This document shows positions 62,085 through 64,000 of a DNA stretch of 64,000 bases, piece after piece. Below the pieces are notes generated by a model. The model worked only from the letters and a program-made list of their open reading frames with translations. It did not search any database and was not told the DNA's origin. The position numbers and the translations under genes are program-made. This stretch comes from Streptomyces liangshanensis (GTDB lineage: Bacteria; Actinomycetota; Actinomycetes; Streptomycetales; Streptomycetaceae), in the NCBI RefSeq assembly GCF_011694815.1, contig NZ_CP050177.1, positions 5,868,001 through 5,932,000 on the forward strand, given 5' to 3'. Within the stretch, counting starts at the first letter, position 1. Each line of letters starts with the position of its first letter.

Positions 62085-64000
62085 GTGACCAAGCCGCCCT
62101 TCACGCACCTGCATGTCCACACCCAGTACTCCCTGCTGGACGGTGCCGCGCGGCTCGGCGACATGTTCAAGGCCTGCGGTGAGATGGGCATGTCCCACAT
62201 CGCCATGACGGACCACGGGAACCTGCACGGGGCCTACGACTTCTTCCACCAGGCGAAGAAGGCCGGCGTCACCCCGATCATCGGGATCGAGGCGTACGTC
62301 GCCCCCGAGTCACGGCGCAACAAGCGGAAGATCCAGTGGGGCCAGCCGCACCAGAAGCGTGACGACGTGTCCGGTTCCGGTGGGTACACCCACAAGACGA
62401 TCTGGGCGGCGAACGCGAAGGGGCTGCACAACCTCTTCCGCCTCTCCTCCGACGCGTACGCCGAGGGCTGGCTGACGAAGTGGCCGCGGATGGACAAGGA
62501 GACCATCGCCCAGTGGTCCGAGGGCCTGATCGCCTCCACCGGCTGCCCCTCCGGCGAGGTCCAGACCCGGCTGCGCCTCGGCCAGTTCGACGACGCGCTC
62601 AAGGCGGCCTCCGAGTACCAGGACATCTTCGGCAAGGACCGGTACTTCCTGGAGCTCATGGACCACGGCATCGAGATCGAACGGCGGGTCAGGGACGGCC
62701 TGCTGGAGATCGGCCAGAAGCTGGGCATCCCGCCGCTGGTCACCAACGACTCGCACTACACGTACGCGAACGAGGCCACCGCCCACGACGCGCTGCTCTG
62801 CATCCAGACCGGCAAGAACCTCTCCGACCCGGACCGCTTCCGCTTCGACGGCACCGGCTACTACCTCAAGTCCACGGACGAGATGTACGCGGTGGACTCC
62901 TCCGACGCCTGGCAGGAGGGCTGCGCCAACACCCTGCTGGTGGCGCAGCAGATCGACACCGAGGGCATGTTCCAGGAGCGGAACCTGATGCCCAAGTTCG
63001 ACATCCCCGAGGGCTTCACCGAGGTCAGCTGGTTCCGCGAGGAGACCATGCGCGGCATGGCCCGCCGCTACCCGGGCGGCATCCCGGACGACCGGCTCAA
63101 GCAGGTCGAGTACGAGATGGGCATCATCATCGACATGGGCTTCCCCGGGTACTTCCTGGTGGTCGCCGACTTCATCATGTGGGCCAAGAACAACGGCATC
63201 GCGGTGGGCCCGGGCCGCGGCTCGGCGGCCGGTTCGATCGTCTCGTACGCGATGGGCATCACCGACCTCGACCCGATCGAGCACGGGCTGATCTTCGAGC
63301 GGTTCCTCAACCCCGAGCGCATCTCGATGCCCGACGTCGACATCGACTTCGACGAGCGCCGGCGCGGCGAGGTCATCCGGTACGTGACGGAGAAGTACGG
63401 CGCCGACAAGGTCGCCATGATCGGCACGTACGGCAAGATCAAGGCCAAGAACGCGATCAAGGACTCCGCGCGCGTCCTCGGCTACCCGTACGCGATGGGC
63501 GACCGCCTCACCAAGGCCATGCCCGCCGACGTCCTCGGCAAGGGCATCGACCTCAACGGCATCACCGACCCCAAGCACCCGCGCTACAGCGAGGCGGGCG
63601 AGATCCGGGGGATGTACGAGAACGAACCGGACGTCAAGAAGGTCATCGACACCGCCAAGGGCGTCGAGGGCCTGGTCCGGCAGATGGGCGTGCACGCGGC
63701 CGGCGTCATCATGTCCAGCGAGCCGATCGTCGACCACGCCCCGATCTGGGTCCGGCACACCGACGGGGTGACCATCACCCAGTGGGACTACCCCCAGTGC
63801 GAGTCGCTCGGCCTGCTCAAGATGGACTTCCTGGGGCTGCGCAACCTCACGATCATGGACGACGCCGTCAAGATGGTGAAGGCCAACAAGGGCATCGACC
63901 TCGACCTGCTCGCGCTGCCGCTGACCGACCCCACCACGTACGAACTGCTCTGCCGCGGTGACACCCTCGGCGTCTTCCAGTTCGACGGCGGGCCCATGCG
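62085..64000 (+). CDS. dnaE: DNA polymerase III alpha subunit (5' part, truncated at window edge)
   Basis: The reading frame is open from the GTG at 62085 to the right edge, giving 638 residues of a protein that is normally about 1180. GGAGG at 62072-62076 is the ribosome-binding site. The N-terminal PHP domain (THLHVHTQYSLLDG, AMTDHGNLHG) is followed by the palm with the catalytic acid cluster PDVDIDFDERRR and GPGRGSAAGS. This is the main replicative polymerase (DnaE1). It is divergent from the DUF2252 gene across a ~200-bp gap with no recognised element. Confidence 0.97.
   Translation, partial: MTKPPFTHLHVHTQYSLLDGAARLGDMFKACGEMGMSHIAMTDHGNLHGAYDFFHQAKKAGVTPIIGIEAYVAPESRRNKRKIQWGQPHQKRDDVSGSGGYTHKTIWAANAKGLHNLFRLSSDAYAEGWLTKWPRMDKETIAQWSEGLIASTGCPSGEVQTRLRLGQFDDALKAASEYQDIFGKDRYFLELMDHGIEIERRVRDGLLEIGQKLGIPPLVTNDSHYTYANEATAHDALLCIQTGKNLSDPDRFRFDGTGYYLKSTDEMYAVDSSDAWQEGCANTLLVAQQIDTEGMFQERNLMPKFDIPEGFTEVSWFREETMRGMARRYPGGIPDDRLKQVEYEMGIIIDMGFPGYFLVVADFIMWAKNNGIAVGPGRGSAAGSIVSYAMGITDLDPIEHGLIFERFLNPERISMPDVDIDFDERRRGEVIRYVTEKYGADKVAMIGTYGKIKAKNAIKDSARVLGYPYAMGDRLTKAMPADVLGKGIDLNGITDPKHPRYSEAGEIRGMYENEPDVKKVIDTAKGVEGLVRQMGVHAAGVIMSSEPIVDHAPIWVRHTDGVTITQWDYPQCESLGLLKMDFLGLRNLTIMDDAVKMVKANKGIDLDLLALPLTDPTTYELLCRGDTLGVFQFDGGPM

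Overview
The window is a gene-dense, very GC-rich chromosomal segment from an actinomycete, almost certainly a Streptomyces. The signs are frequent GTG starts, near-absence of TTA leucine codons, an actinobacterial division and cell-wall (dcw) cluster without mraZ, a DivIVA/SepF/YlmG block downstream of ftsZ, a tryptophan leader peptide of the Streptomyces type, an iron box of the DmdR/IdeR type, and a family of short dispersed GC-rich repeats. It is core chromosome. I see no insertion sequence, prophage, integrase, tRNA, rRNA or CRISPR array.

Layout. 0-4.8 kb: end of an endonuclease/exonuclease/phosphatase-fold gene, an acidic membrane protein, an esterase, a phospholipid acyltransferase and a sensor kinase/response regulator pair. 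4.9-8.5 kb: a fused anthranilate synthase behind a Trp-codon attenuator, divergent from a class II DAHP synthase. 8.6-11.2 kb: bacterioferritin-associated ferredoxin (iron box) facing bacterioferritin, a sulfite-oxidase-like enzyme, and endonuclease IV. 11.2-13.2 kb: a PASTA-domain Ser/Thr kinase. 13.2-13.7 kb: an array of evenly spaced repeats. 13.7-16.0 kb: TPP riboswitch-thiO-thiS-thiG. 16.1-24.4 kb: a small unknown protein, a ferredoxin-reductase-like flavoprotein, an Rv2175c-type DNA-binding protein, thiE, metF, a membrane protein with a Tyr/Gln-rich tail, a phytoene-desaturase-like flavoprotein, and a HEPN-domain protein followed by a methyltransferase. 24.6-31 kb: a DUF3040 protein, the moxR-DUF58-transglutaminase operon and a beta-carbonic anhydrase.

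31.0-49.5 kb is the dcw cluster: rsmH-ftsL-ftsI-murE-murF-mraY-murD-ftsW-murG-ftsQ-ftsZ-ylmD-ylmE-sepF-ylmG-divIVA. These genes make UDP-MurNAc-pentapeptide and lipid II, build the septum, and place polar growth. The ftsQ-ftsZ gap carries a BldD-like box on a candidate -10 and several GACAC (WhiA-type) motifs, which fits developmental control of sporulation septation. 49.7-64 kb: ileS under a translational T-box, a DksA-like protein, lspA, rluD, a GNAT acetyltransferase, a Na+/H+ antiporter, a dienelactone-hydrolase-like protein, a DsbA-like protein, a cysteine-containing membrane protein, a DUF2252 protein, and the 5' half of dnaE.

Points most worth a second look: (1) the HEPN gene at 22963-23502 has an intact RX4H ribonuclease-type motif, the only in-frame TTA codon I found in the window (suggesting bldA control), and a long G-rich upstream region. 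(2) The isoleucyl-tRNA synthetase has its HXGH signature rearranged to GXHH. (3) A 23-bp repeat recurs at 62-63 bp intervals and reappears as a perfect inverted repeat between divIVA and ileS. (4) Many genes have a -10-like hexamer 6-7 nt before the start codon, predicting leaderless mRNAs. All functional calls are read from the sequence by eye; no database search was run.
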